Positions 1 through 5,571 of a stretch of 5,823 nt of DNA are shown here, piece by piece. The notes beneath the pieces were generated by a model. That model did no database searches. It worked only from the letters and a program-made list of their open reading frames with translations, and had not been told where the DNA came from. The stretch's first letter is position 1. Each line of letters begins with the position of its first letter. The position numbers and the translations under genes are program-made. Source of the stretch: Gemmataceae bacterium (GTDB lineage Bacteria > Planctomycetota > Planctomycetia > Gemmatales > Gemmataceae); assembly GCA_020847555.1 (NCBI GenBank), contig JADLBT010000247.1, positions 1 through 5,823 of the forward strand, given 5' to 3'.

Positions 1-1
1 C

Positions 2-250
2 ATCCGTATCCAGATTGCCGTGCGCCCGGAAGGGGCCAAAGGTTTCGTCGTGATTAAGCAACGGTGGGTTGTGGCAAGAACATTTGCCTGGTTGGGCAAC
101 TACCGCTGTTTGAATCGGGAGTATGAGAAGACGACCCACGCAAGCGAAACCAATGTCAAGGTGGCCATGATTCATATTCTGTTGCGCCGCATCCAGCCAC
201 GAAACCCATCCGATGAAATAGCCCAATCCGAGATGCGCAAAGCCGCATGA
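2..250 (+). CDS. IS5-family transposase, C-terminal end (5' part outside window)
   Basis: The reading frame is open from the window edge to TGA at 248-250. It contains the hallmark C-terminal block of IS5-family DDE transposases: RWVVxRTFAWLGNYR around codons 61-105, followed by the typical EYEKTTHASE and a hydrophobic helix ending ILLRRI. In this family the block normally reads WVVERTFAW, and its Glu is the third catalytic acid of the DDE triad. Here the codon at 74-76 is GCA (Ala), so this copy probably cannot cut DNA. The element has landed in the minus-strand gene that begins at 1107. The IS right end must lie near 205-265, but I cannot fix the terminal inverted repeat because the left end is outside the window. 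The family call is secure; the subgroup is not. Confidence 0.88.
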   Translation: MRIQIAVRPEGAKGFVVIKQRWVVARTFAWLGNYRCLNREYEKTTHASETNVKVAMIHILLRRIQPRNPSDEIAQSEMRKAA

Positions 251-254
251 AAGT

Positions 255-1107
255 CGCGTATTCTGCAAGAAAGAACCGCCGGATGGCTTCTAACCGGCCC
301 TGCATCGCCTCGGCCTGCCGTTCGACCTCCTGCAGGGCCATCTTGCGCTCCTTGGGGGGCCGGCCGCGCGGCCGCTTCGGCGGCGTCAGAGCGTCAAGGG
401 GTGGGGCGGCGGTTATCCTCTCGGCCTCGGGTTCCACAGTCGGAGTATTATCTATTTCAGATAAATTATCTACATTTCCTGCCGCGGGCGGGCCGTGCGG
501 CGGCCTCCATTCGCCCGCAAGGTCGGGAGCGTTGTGCAGCGTAAATGCGCGTACGCCTTCCCCGTCGGCCGGCTTGACCAGGAGCCATTCCTGGCTGGCA
601 ATCTCAGCCAGGCGGGCCTTCATCAAACGGAGCGTCAGGCCGTCATGGGTGAACGTCGGGTCCGGTGACGGCAAGGGTATCCCAAACGCCTTCGCTTTCC
701 AATACGCTCCGACGACGTTGAAAAGGCACTTAAGGGCGTAATCCAGTTTACTCTGCGAGAAGTCTCCCTTGGGGGGTATTGTATCGCCAGGTAATAGAGT
801 CGCTCTCGGGGGTCAGGGTCGTAGTCGCAAAAGATCTGGGCCGCACGGGGCAGGGTGTGCATGTCCAGCAGGCGAAGGAGAGGGAGGGTGGCGTCTGTTA
901 CGCGGGGGTGCTCCGGAAGGTCACCCGGGAGGTAGGTGACGGGCGGCCTCACGGACAGGTTCTCCCCCCGCAGGTCAAGGAGAAACCGGACCACGACGGG
1001 AGGAATTGCGGCGGGCGTGTCCTGCTCGGTGACGGCCGCCTCGCGGGGGGCTCTGCCCTTGCAAGCCGGGCATCGGGATCGGACGGATTACGCTTCTTCC
1101 TCGCCAT
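255..1107 (-). pseudogene. Unrecognised AT-hook protein gene, frameshifted twice and cut by IS5 element
   Basis: I do not recognise the family. The proposed start is ATG at 1107 with GGAGG at 1119-1123, beginning MARKKRNPSDP. The frame must then change near 1075-1077 to reach RCPACKGRAPRE, a CPxC zinc-ribbon-like start. It stays open through a plausible globular stretch (VVRFLLDLRGE, LPRAAQIFCDYDPDPRERL) to about 776. A second change at the G6 run 771-776 continues into SQSKLDYALKCLFNVV, a charged segment, and an AT-hook (PKRPRGRPPKERK, about 345-385), followed by a helix rich in Gln, Glu and Arg. Adding one C at each break restores a single frame of about 280 codons. The 3' end is replaced by the IS5-family element. 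AT-hooks bind the minor groove of AT-rich DNA, so a nucleoid or regulatory role is possible but inferred. The frame breaks may be true decay or sequencing errors. Confidence 0.5.
459..471. repeat. 13-bp perfect AT-rich palindrome with an extra half-site
   Basis: AGATAAATTATCT is a perfect palindrome around a single central base. A third half-site, TTATCT at 448-453, makes a second inverted pair with 459-464 (5-nt spacer). It lies in a short AT-rich island within an otherwise very GC-rich coding stretch, in the part of the minus-strand gene that encodes an acidic linker. No function is shown. Confidence 0.5.
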
Positions 1108-1118
1108 CGCTTTCGCCG

Positions 1119-1123
1119 CCTCC
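1119..1123 (-). promoter_or_regulatory. Ribosome binding site for the AT-hook gene
   Basis: GGAGG on the minus strand stands 11 nt before ATG 1107. The spacing is slightly long. This site, with the basic start MARKKR, is why I prefer 1107 over the GTG at 994, which lies inside the conserved-looking region and would lose the CPxC motif. Confidence 0.4.
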
Positions 1124-1504
1124 GTGGCCTGCACCCCGGTCGGTTGTCGCCATCGTGACGACCTCGGTGTGGTGCGAGCAGTCAAGCCCGCCTGTGTTCG
1201 TCCGTCGTGATTCTAGCGGCCGCCGCCTCTTGCTTCGAGGCCAGCGCCGCCCGTATCCTACCCTTGCGGCCCGAAACGGAAGCGGCGTGTTGGACGGACC
1301 GGGGAGACCTGGGCTCCGCCAGGGATAGGGCCGCCGACGGGTGCCGCGTGAGGCGCTGGGGCTCAAGGGGTTGCAGTTTGCTGCCCCCTTGGCCCCACCC
1401 TTTTCGAGACGGTTTTTCGGGTCCGCGGAGTACTCAGAGACAGAAACTCCGACCTCCGCCCAACGCCGCACCGGCCGGCCGCCGCCGCGCGGCACCCTGA
1501 GCCC
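1124..1504. other. Long stretch without a supported gene
   Basis: Several overlapping ORFs run through this GC-rich stretch on both strands, but none has a recognisable domain, a convincing ribosome site or protein-like composition; they are rich in Arg, Pro, Gly and Ser, as expected of chance reading of GC-rich DNA. The right part of the stretch (near the AT-hook gene start) should hold that gene's promoter, but I see no clear -35/-10 pair. I regard it as intergenic or decayed DNA. Confidence 0.45.
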
Positions 1505-1510
1505 ATGCCT

Positions 1511-1545
1511 CGAAAAAACAATCGCGTTGCCAGGACGGCAACGCG
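1511..1545 (-). terminator. Intrinsic terminator for minus-strand transcription
   Basis: A perfect 9-bp inverted repeat, CGCGTTGCC / GGCAACGCG (1523-1531 and 1537-1545), has a 5-nt loop. Read on the minus strand it is followed after four bases by TTTTTT (1512-1518 area), the form of a Rho-independent terminator. It would end transcripts arriving from the right, where the cut minus-strand gene at 2995-3221 now points at it. Confidence 0.6.
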
Positions 1546-1595
1546 GGGCATGGAGGCCCGGGCAGGATGCCCCTCACCCGTTCGTCCAGCACTCC

Positions 1596-1632
1596 CGAAC
1601 GCACGTGCGCACGCACGACCACACGCCTCCAC
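1596..1632 (+). repeat. Upstream copy of the ACGCACG/CACACGCCTCCAC tract
   Basis: CGAACGCACG (1596-1605) and CACACGCCTCCAC (1620-1632) recur exactly at 2733-2742 and 2745-2757. The spacer is 14 bases here and 2 bases there, a difference of 12, which preserves both the reading frame and a four-base period. The two tracts flank the ATPase gene in direct orientation, about 1.1 kb apart. Confidence 0.55.
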
Positions 1633-1656
1633 ACACGCACCGGCGTTATTCCGGCC

Positions 1657-1668
1657 TTAAGCTCTTAA
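1657..1668. repeat. Perfect inverted repeat TTAAG-CT-CTTAA in the ATPase leader
   Basis: A 12-bp dyad in a locally AT-rich patch about 80 bp before the ATPase start. It could be part of an operator or promoter region, but no matching -35/-10 pair is clear. The position ahead of a module that encodes its own RHH DNA-binding protein is the only reason to suspect regulation. Confidence 0.35.
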
Positions 1669-1730
1669 AACTATCCCATTGCGGGAATCACGGGAGTGCG
1701 CCATAGTTAGCCCCAAGGTAGCGTATCTTT

Positions 1731-1742
1731 ACCCCCTGGGGT
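1731..1742. promoter_or_regulatory. Perfect inverted repeat ACCCC-CT-GGGGT overlapping the ATPase ribosome site
   Basis: The 12-bp dyad ends 7 bp before ATG 1750, so its GGGGT arm is also the best available (weak) Shine-Dalgarno sequence. It could be an RNA hairpin lowering translation, or an operator for the RHH protein. Both are inferences; the dyad itself is seen directly. Confidence 0.4.
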
Positions 1743-1749
1743 TGATCAT

Positions 1750-2640
1750 ATGAACGAGTATCTGCGCCACTTCGGGCTCTCCAGGCCCCCCTTCTCGATG
1801 ACGCCGGACCCGACGTTCGCGTTCGCAACGCGCGAGCACGAACAGGCCCTCTCCAAGATGGCGTTCGACACGGACGAGCGGTAGGGGCTCTTCCTCCTCA
1901 TGGGCGAAATCGGCACCGGCAAGACGACCATCGCGAAGCTCGCCGTGGACAACTGGAAGGCGCAGCCCGACCGCTACACGGTCGGCCAGGTCGCAGACCC
2001 GTCGCCGCTGACGCCGGCCGCGTTCCTGCGCCTCGTGCTCGCGTCGTTCATGCAGCCGGTAAGGCAAAACCTGCAGGATCTGAAGGCGGCCCTGCGCGCG
2101 TTCCTGCTGGAAGAATACCAGGCCGGGCGGACGGGGATCCTGGTCCTTGATGAGGCCCAGACGATGAACCCGAAGAACCTGGACACGGTCCACGCTCTCA
2201 CGAACGAGCAGACGCAGACCGAGAAGCTCCTGCAGATCGTGCTCCTGGCCCAGCCGAACTTCCGCCACAAGCTGCAGCAAAAACCGGCCTTGCGCTCCCG
2301 CATCGCCGGCGGCCACACCCTGGACGGCCTGAGCCCGGAAGACTCTATCGGCCTCCTTCGCCACCGGGTGGCCGTGGCTGGCGGCGACTTCGACCGGATC
2401 TTTACTCCCGCCACCTTCCGGCCGCTCTACGGGGCGACCCACGGCGTGCCCCGAGATCTCTGCATCCTCTGCAACGCGGCCCTCGTGGCGGCGTTCAGCG
2501 CGGGCAGCACACTCGTGGACGAGGGGATTCTCGGCGCCGCCCTGTCCGGGCTGTCGTTCAAGGGCTGGGCGGAAAAGCAAATCAGCGAACCAGACGAGGT
2601 GACCGATGAACAAGACGAAAAGTCTCTCCGTGCCGCGTAA
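1750..2640 (+). pseudogene. ExeA/TnsC-like AAA+ ATPase with in-frame TAG at codon 45
   Basis: The frame begins MNEYLRHFGLSRPPFSMTPDP, the classic start of ExeA-type ATPases (FGL..PPFS.TPDP), and would give 296 residues, normal for the family. Codon 45 (1882-1884) is TAG, directly before GLFLLMGEIGTGKTT; relatives usually have Lys, Arg or Gln there, so one base change explains it. Walker A is G52-T59 and Walker B is ILVLDEAQ at 130-137. A sensor-like LLAQPNFRHKL and the arginine-bearing LRSRI follow, so the AAA+ core is intact. A restart at ATG 1900 would keep Walker A but lose the N-terminal region. Such ATPases serve secretion (ExeA/GspA) or act as MuB/TniB/TnsC-type targeting factors for DDE transposases. 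With no secretin or peptidoglycan-binding domain, and an RHH partner overlapping by 35 bp, a DNA-related role is likelier. No transposase gene is adjacent. Confidence 0.85.
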
Positions 2641-2992
2641 CCCCCTGACACGGCTCCAGGAGTTGGAAGCAGGTCTCGAGGCGCGGAAGGGGCAGCCTCC
2701 CGCACCAGAGCCCACACGCACGAACGAACCAACGAACGCACGAACACACGCCTCCACGCACGAACCGACGAACGGGGGCGCCGATCTGGAGCGGACCACA
2801 CTTCTTCAGCTCCTGAAAACCCCGCTGCCGGCGGAGCACGCCAAGGGACCGTTCCAGGCCGGCACGGTCCGAATGCCGGTCGAGGTCTGGAAGCGGGTCG
2901 GCTGGGTCTCGGCCCTTACCGGGCGGACCAAGCAGGACATCATCGGTGAGGCCCTGCGCGCGTACCTCGAAAGACTGCCGAAGGAGGGGTGA
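2606..2992 (+). CDS. Small ribbon-helix-helix DNA-binding protein with Thr/Asn/His-rich linker
   Basis: 128 residues. ATG 2606 is preceded by GAGGTG (2596-2601) and overlaps the ATPase end by 35 bp, so the two are probably translationally coupled. Residues 1-30 are polar with a short helix. Residues 36-55 are low-complexity (TRTNEPTNARTHASTHEPT), produced by ACGAAC repeats in the DNA. Residues 85-123 look like an RHH fold: strand GTVRMP, helix VEVWKRVGWVSALTG, then RTKQDIIGEALRAYLERL, as in CopG/ParG-type proteins that dimerise on operators or partition sites. It probably binds DNA and may repress the module or link the ATPase to DNA; that pairing is inference. The stop TGA (2990-2992) overlaps a possible next start. 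This is the only complete gene in the module. Confidence 0.72.
   Translation: MNKTKSLSVPRNPLTRLQELEAGLEARKGQPPAPEPTRTNEPTNARTHASTHEPTNGGADLERTTLLQLLKTPLPAEHAKGPFQAGTVRMPVEVWKRVGWVSALTGRTKQDIIGEALRAYLERLPKEG
2720..2773 (+). repeat. ACGAAC repeat cluster inside the RHH gene
   Basis: ACGAAC occurs five times, starting at 2720, 2732, 2740, 2760 and 2768. All spacings (12, 8, 20, 8) are multiples of four, suggesting a decayed four-base repeat that has kept the frame open. It encodes the Thr/Asn/His linker. A related tract lies at 1596-1632. Confidence 0.6.
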
Positions 2993-3165
2993 TGGCGACT
3001 CGGGCGACGTCTCGCCAGGCCGTCAGGCCGCCCGCCAGGTCCTGCTCGTTGCTGGCGTACTGGGCGAGAATCTCGGTGAAGCTGGTCCCGGCGGCGTCAA
3101 GGTCGGGGGTCGCGCCCGAGATGGCACTGTCGCCGCTGTACACGTTGGCCGAGCGAATCGCCTGA
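2992..3165 (+). pseudogene. Possible start of a third module gene, lost at a junction
   Basis: GGAGGGG (2983-2989) precedes TGATG, in which the RHH stop overlaps ATG 2992: the usual layout of a coupled downstream gene. The frame begins MATRATS and stops at 3163-3165 after 57 residues. From about 3000 on, however, it is simply the antisense of the minus-strand gene that starts at 3221. The likely reading is that a third gene began here and was replaced after a few codons by recombination or element insertion. The alternative is that the ATG is chance and the module ended at 2992. Confidence 0.35.
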
Positions 3166-3221
3166 AACAGCTTGCCCAGCCTGGTCCAGATGCCGCCCGT
3201 CCCGGTCAGCGTGACAGCCAT
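2995..3221 (-). pseudogene. N-terminal fragment of a hypothetical, possibly prophage-encoded protein
   Basis: The chosen start is ATG 3221 (MAVTLTGTGGIWTRLGKLF) with GAGG about 8 nt upstream; the longer ORF upstream is Arg/Pro-rich and not protein-like. About 75 residues are normal: a Gly/Thr-rich start, an amphipathic helix with TRLGKLFQAI, then FTEILAQYASNEQDLAGGLTAWRDV. Past about 2995 the frame runs antisense through the well-supported RHH gene and ends at 2940, so the native 3' end is missing. The start resembles small proteins I associate with planctomycete prophage structural clusters, but that is memory rather than a search, so function is left open. Confidence 0.5.
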
Positions 3222-3303
3222 CGACTCGCCCTCGTCGCGTGGTGTGCGGTGTGCTCGCACGCCCAGGGTAAGGCGGGGGGTTGTCCGGGAGGCAGGCAGT
3301 CGC

Positions 3304-3332
3304 TTGACAGCGAACCGGCGGGCGGGGAGGAT
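3304..3332 (+). promoter_or_regulatory. Candidate sigma-70-type promoter for the lipoprotein gene
   Basis: A consensus -35 TTGACA (3304-3309) lies in the 208-bp gap between two divergent genes and points toward the lipoprotein. About 17-18 bases downstream the best -10 is GAGGAT/AGGATG, a poor match, so the promoter is only a candidate. It would leave a leader of about 90 nt. Confidence 0.28.
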
Positions 3333-3429
3333 GAGACTACCGGGACGGCGGGAGTGATTCACCCGCCGGCCTGCCCCGTCTCCCGGGCGGACGCGGAGCA
3401 GGCGTGGCCCGGAACGGGGGACACACGTC

Positions 3430-3909
3430 ATGCGTTACGCGATGCTCGGCCTGCTGTGCGTCGTCGGCTGCGGCGGGGGGCAGCCGAACGACGGGGGCAA
3501 GCTGGATGTCTGGGGCTTGCCTGCCGCGAAACGGGCCGGTCCGGCTGCCGACAAGGAGGGGGCCGAGTGGACACACCGCGAGTTGCTGGCGCACCTGAAG
3601 GCCAGGGGGATCGGGTTCACTGTCATCGATGTTTGGGGTGGGGCCGATCCGGCGGTGACGATCGTTGATCGAGAAGGTTACGTCCCGCTCATGGTGCGGG
3701 CGGGGGCCGAGGGCAAAATGCCCGGCGATTACCCGCCCGAGGAACCAATCAACGCCGCCAACATTCGGCTGTGCCCTTCCGCCCAGGCTGCCCGCGAGTC
3801 AACCGGGGTTCTCGGCAACTTTGGCTTCGCCTGGGGACGGTTCGCCTTCTTCGCCAAGGGGGCGGGCGGGCCAGCCTTCCTGGCGAACATCCGAGGGGCG
3901 ATCGAATAA
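3430..3909 (+). CDS. Small predicted lipoprotein, function unknown
   Basis: 159 residues. MRYAMLGLLCVVGC is a short signal peptide with lipobox VVGC, Cys14 being the likely lipidated residue after signal peptidase II cleavage; a Gly-rich tether (GGGQPNDGG) follows. The mature part has THRELLAHLKARGIGF, then a hydrophobic strand pattern (FTVIDVWGGADPAVTIV), a Cys in IRLCPSAQAA, and a Phe-rich end FGFAWGRFAFFAKG. Small lipoproteins of this build are abundant in planctomycetes. ATG 3430 is preceded by GGGGGA about 10 nt upstream. It is one of few intact genes here, faces a minus-strand gene pair that ends 14 bp beyond its stop, and has its own upstream gap, so it is probably monocistronic. No enzymatic motif is recognised. 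Confidence 0.75.
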   Translation: MRYAMLGLLCVVGCGGGQPNDGGKLDVWGLPAAKRAGPAADKEGAEWTHRELLAHLKARGIGFTVIDVWGGADPAVTIVDREGYVPLMVRAGAEGKMPGDYPPEEPINAANIRLCPSAQAARESTGVLGNFGFAWGRFAFFAKGAGGPAFLANIRGAIE

Positions 3910-3923
3910 CCCCGCCGGCCGCC

Positions 3924-4343
3924 TCACCGCCGGAAGTTGCCGCCCGGGAACCGACCGTCCCCGCCCTTGCTCCCGGCGATCTCGTATGGCATCGCCCCCA
4001 CGTTCACGTCGGCATCGACCGCCCTCGCCTTCCGCTCCGCGTACCAGTACGTCCCCGTCAGGACCCAGTAGTGCCCGCGGGCGGGAAGGGGAATGGGGAC
4101 GACCGCCCCGATCCGGCCGCGAAGGAAGACGTGCCCGTCGGCGTACCTGTCCGGCCCCGGGGCGACCGGCGGCCCGCCCCGGCTCTCGACCGACCACTGC
4201 ACCACGCGCTCGCCGTGCGGGGCCGACCACCGGACGATCTCGGACGCGGTGCCGTCCCCGCCGGCGACGGCCACCTGCAGGAGTCCCTCGTCGCAGTCAA
4301 GGGCGACGACGTGCCAGTAATTCTGGTAGGCCGGCTGGGTCAC
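3924..4343 (-). CDS. Hypothetical protein coupled to the glycosyltransferase gene
   Basis: 139 residues from GTG 4343 to TGA 3924. The start is chosen because GTGA overlaps the TGA (4342-4340) of the gene before it, a common translational-coupling layout, and because the sequence becomes protein-like exactly there (MTQPAYQNYWHVVALDCDEG). It is rich in Gly, aromatic residues and alternating hydrophobics (WSVESRGG, GHVFLRGRIGAVVPIPL, HYWVLTGTYWYAE), suggesting a beta-sandwich or barrel. No signal peptide, membrane segment or catalytic motif is evident. The frame is open upstream to 4769, but that extension is shifted translation of the preceding gene. Family unknown to me; a surface, sugar-related or virion role is conceivable from context only. 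Confidence 0.62.
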   Translation of the reverse strand: MTQPAYQNYWHVVALDCDEGLLQVAVAGGDGTASEIVRWSAPHGERVVQWSVESRGGPPVAPGPDRYADGHVFLRGRIGAVVPIPLPARGHYWVLTGTYWYAERKARAVDADVNVGAMPYEIAGSKGGDGRFPGGNFRR

Positions 4344-4784
4344 AGCAACTGTTCCCGATTGTCCCGGATAAGGCCGCCGAAGAACGGCGGGTCCGGGGGG
4401 AGTTCCCCGGGGTTGTGCAAGCCGTTGGCCATCAACTGGCCGAGCCACGTCCCGCGGGAGCCCCGCGGTCCCGGCGGAGGAGCGTCGCGTCGTCGAGCTG
4501 GGCCGTCCCCAGCGCCTGCCAGACGCGGGCCACCAGCCGGTCGGGGGCGTCGGCCGGGAGGACCGCCTGGGCACGTCGAGGATGCGCTCGGCCTGGTTGG
4601 CCACGTCGTACTTGCCGACCGCTTCGTGGCCGGCTCGGGCGATCCGCTCGCGCTCGCGGGGGTCGTTCAGGTAGCGCCCGAGCAGGTCTTGCACGTTTTC
4701 TTCGTTGAAGACGACCAGGTGTTCCCCGTCGAGCAGCGGGTCATCCGGGTCCAGGCCCTCCGTGAGCAAGAAGGCCCCGCGGCG
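4340..4784 (-). pseudogene. Probable CgeB-like glycosyltransferase, C-terminal part, frameshifted and 5'-truncated
   Basis: Just left of the IS5 remnant the frame reads GAFLLTEGLDPDDPLLDG, then EHLVVFNEENVQDLLGRYL, NDPRERERIARAGHEAV and a final helix. This is the C-terminal signature of CgeB/GT4-type glycosyltransferases: the acidic loop, the GEHLVVF sugar-nucleotide region and the ERERIARAG helix. The frame must shift near 4570-4575 (GTGCCC) to continue as QAVLPADAPDRLVARVWQAL, and again near 4450-4454 to continue as TWLGQLMANGLHNPGEL and end at TGA 4342-4340. One added base at each place repairs it. The 5' two thirds are missing because the IS5-family element cut it. The enzyme would transfer a sugar from an activated donor in the cytoplasm, probably for surface or protein glycosylation. 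Confidence 0.58.
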
Positions 4785-5474
4785 CTAGCGTCCCAACCAG
4801 GCAAAGGTCCGCTCGACGACCCAACGCCACTTGATGACTTTGCACTTCCGCTACCCTGGCTCAGAAGGTGTGGGTCCTTGACGCTAATCTCCAGGCGAAA
4901 CGTCGTGTTGGCTACGGTCCACTCCGGCAAGCCTTCATTGCCATACACATGGTCGCCCAACACCTTCACCAACCGGGGCCAGCTTTCGGCCCTCGCCCGG
5001 CGAAAGACTTCCCACGCGGCCCTGGCATCCGTCACCGCAGCCGCCGTGACGACCACGGCCAGCAACAAACCCATGGTGTCTACCAGGATGTACCGTTTCA
5101 CGCCGTTGATCTTTTTGTGGCCATCGATGCCGTGGTCGCCGCCACACGCCGTCCCTTTGACACTTTGACTGTCGACACAAGCCAGGCTCGGGGTCGCCTC
5201 CCGGCCCGCCGCTTGCCGCACGGCAGCGGCCTTGCATTTGGTCCCAGGTGCCGTCGCGGCTCCACGTGCGGAAATAGGCGTACACAACGTCCCAACGCGG
5301 CAAATCATGGGGCAGGTAACGCCACTGCACACCCGTGCGATTGACATGGAAAATGGCGTTGCCCACTTCGCGCAAGTCGACTGCGCGCGGTCGGCCTGTC
5401 GTGGCCGCTGGAAAGAGGTCCGTCAGCAGTTGCCATTGGGCGTCGCTGAGATCGCTGGGATACGCTGGCCGCAT
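4785..5474 (-). pseudogene. IS5-family transposase, frameshifted and C-terminally truncated
   Basis: ATG 5474 with AAGGAG at 5481-5486 starts MRPAYPSDLSDAQWQLL, the typical IS5-family N-terminus, followed by RPRAVDLREVGNAIFHV, TGVQWRYLPHDLP and YFRTWSRDGTWDQM. Near 5232-5240 the frame changes, with a few residues apparently lost, to VRQAAGREATPS. Catalytic positions are visible: D in VDSQSVK (5171-5173), D in LGDHVYGN (4952-4954) and E in WVVERTFAW (4812-4814). A second shift near 4846-4850 precedes the last block. TAG at 4785-4787 ends it where relatives read YRRL, and glycosyltransferase sequence follows at once. So the triad is present but the gene is dead through two frame breaks and loss of the C-terminus. 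It differs from the copy at 1-250, which lacks the Glu. Confidence 0.85.
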
Positions 5475-5570
5475 GACGGACTCCTTGTCCAAGTGTACGC
5501 TTGTGCCATTTGCCTAAGACACGGTTCTCCTCTAACTTACGAGCGGAGGCCATGTTTTTCAACAGCCTTT
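4785..5570 (-). mobile_element. Decayed IS5-family element
   Basis: The span covers the transposase remnant plus about 95 bp upstream. The motif GGCTGTTGAAAAAC (minus strand, 5567-5554) resembles a terminal inverted repeat used by several DDE IS elements and lies where the neighbouring transposase frame loses its expected sequence, so I place the outer end near 5570. The other end is missing: the element stops inside its transposase at the junction with the glycosyltransferase gene, so no target duplication can be read. Confidence 0.55.
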
Positions 5571-5571
5571 T

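Larger units (their letters stand above)
1505..1660 (+). pseudogene. Short ORF resembling the N-terminal and linker part of the RHH protein
   Basis: ATG 1505 to TAA 1658-1660 gives 51 residues. An ungapped stretch of about 32 residues starting at GMEARAG can be laid against GLEARKG of the RHH protein (residues 23-54), ending in PHASTHAP against THASTHEP, with roughly half the positions identical. At DNA level the two share CGAACGCACG and CACACGCCTCCAC in the same order and the same reading frame. The ribbon-helix-helix domain is absent: the frame stops straight after the linker. No good Shine-Dalgarno is visible and a strong hairpin sits inside it, so I take it as a remnant of a second copy rather than a working gene. 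Low-complexity composition could also explain part of the match. Confidence 0.3.

Noticed and set aside
1088..1495. Minus-strand ORF of 135 residues upstream of the AT-hook gene
   Set aside because: Arg/Pro/Ser-rich, no motif, no ribosome site, and it runs into the proposed AT-hook start in another frame.
2720..2773. CRISPR-like array from the repeated ACGAAC motif
   Set aside because: Repeats are six bases with no constant spacer length and lie within a coding frame; this is low-complexity DNA.
1729..2799. Minus-strand ORF of 356 residues
   Set aside because: Antisense of the ATPase, which has Walker A and B motifs in the plus strand; Arg/Glu-rich shadow translation.
1750..2992. CRISPR-associated or Tn7-like transposon core
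   Set aside because: Only a TnsC-like ATPase is present; there is no TnsB-type transposase, TniQ, Cas gene or CRISPR array in the window.
3665..4708. Plus-strand ORF of 347 residues
   Set aside because: Extremely Arg/Pro/Ser-rich, overlaps the lipoprotein and is antisense to better-supported genes; a GC-bias shadow.
3771..5168. Long plus-strand ORF of 465 residues
   Set aside because: It is antisense to the IS5 transposase, glycosyltransferase and hypothetical genes, all of which carry recognisable motifs on the minus strand; its own translation is low-complexity Arg/Pro/Ala.
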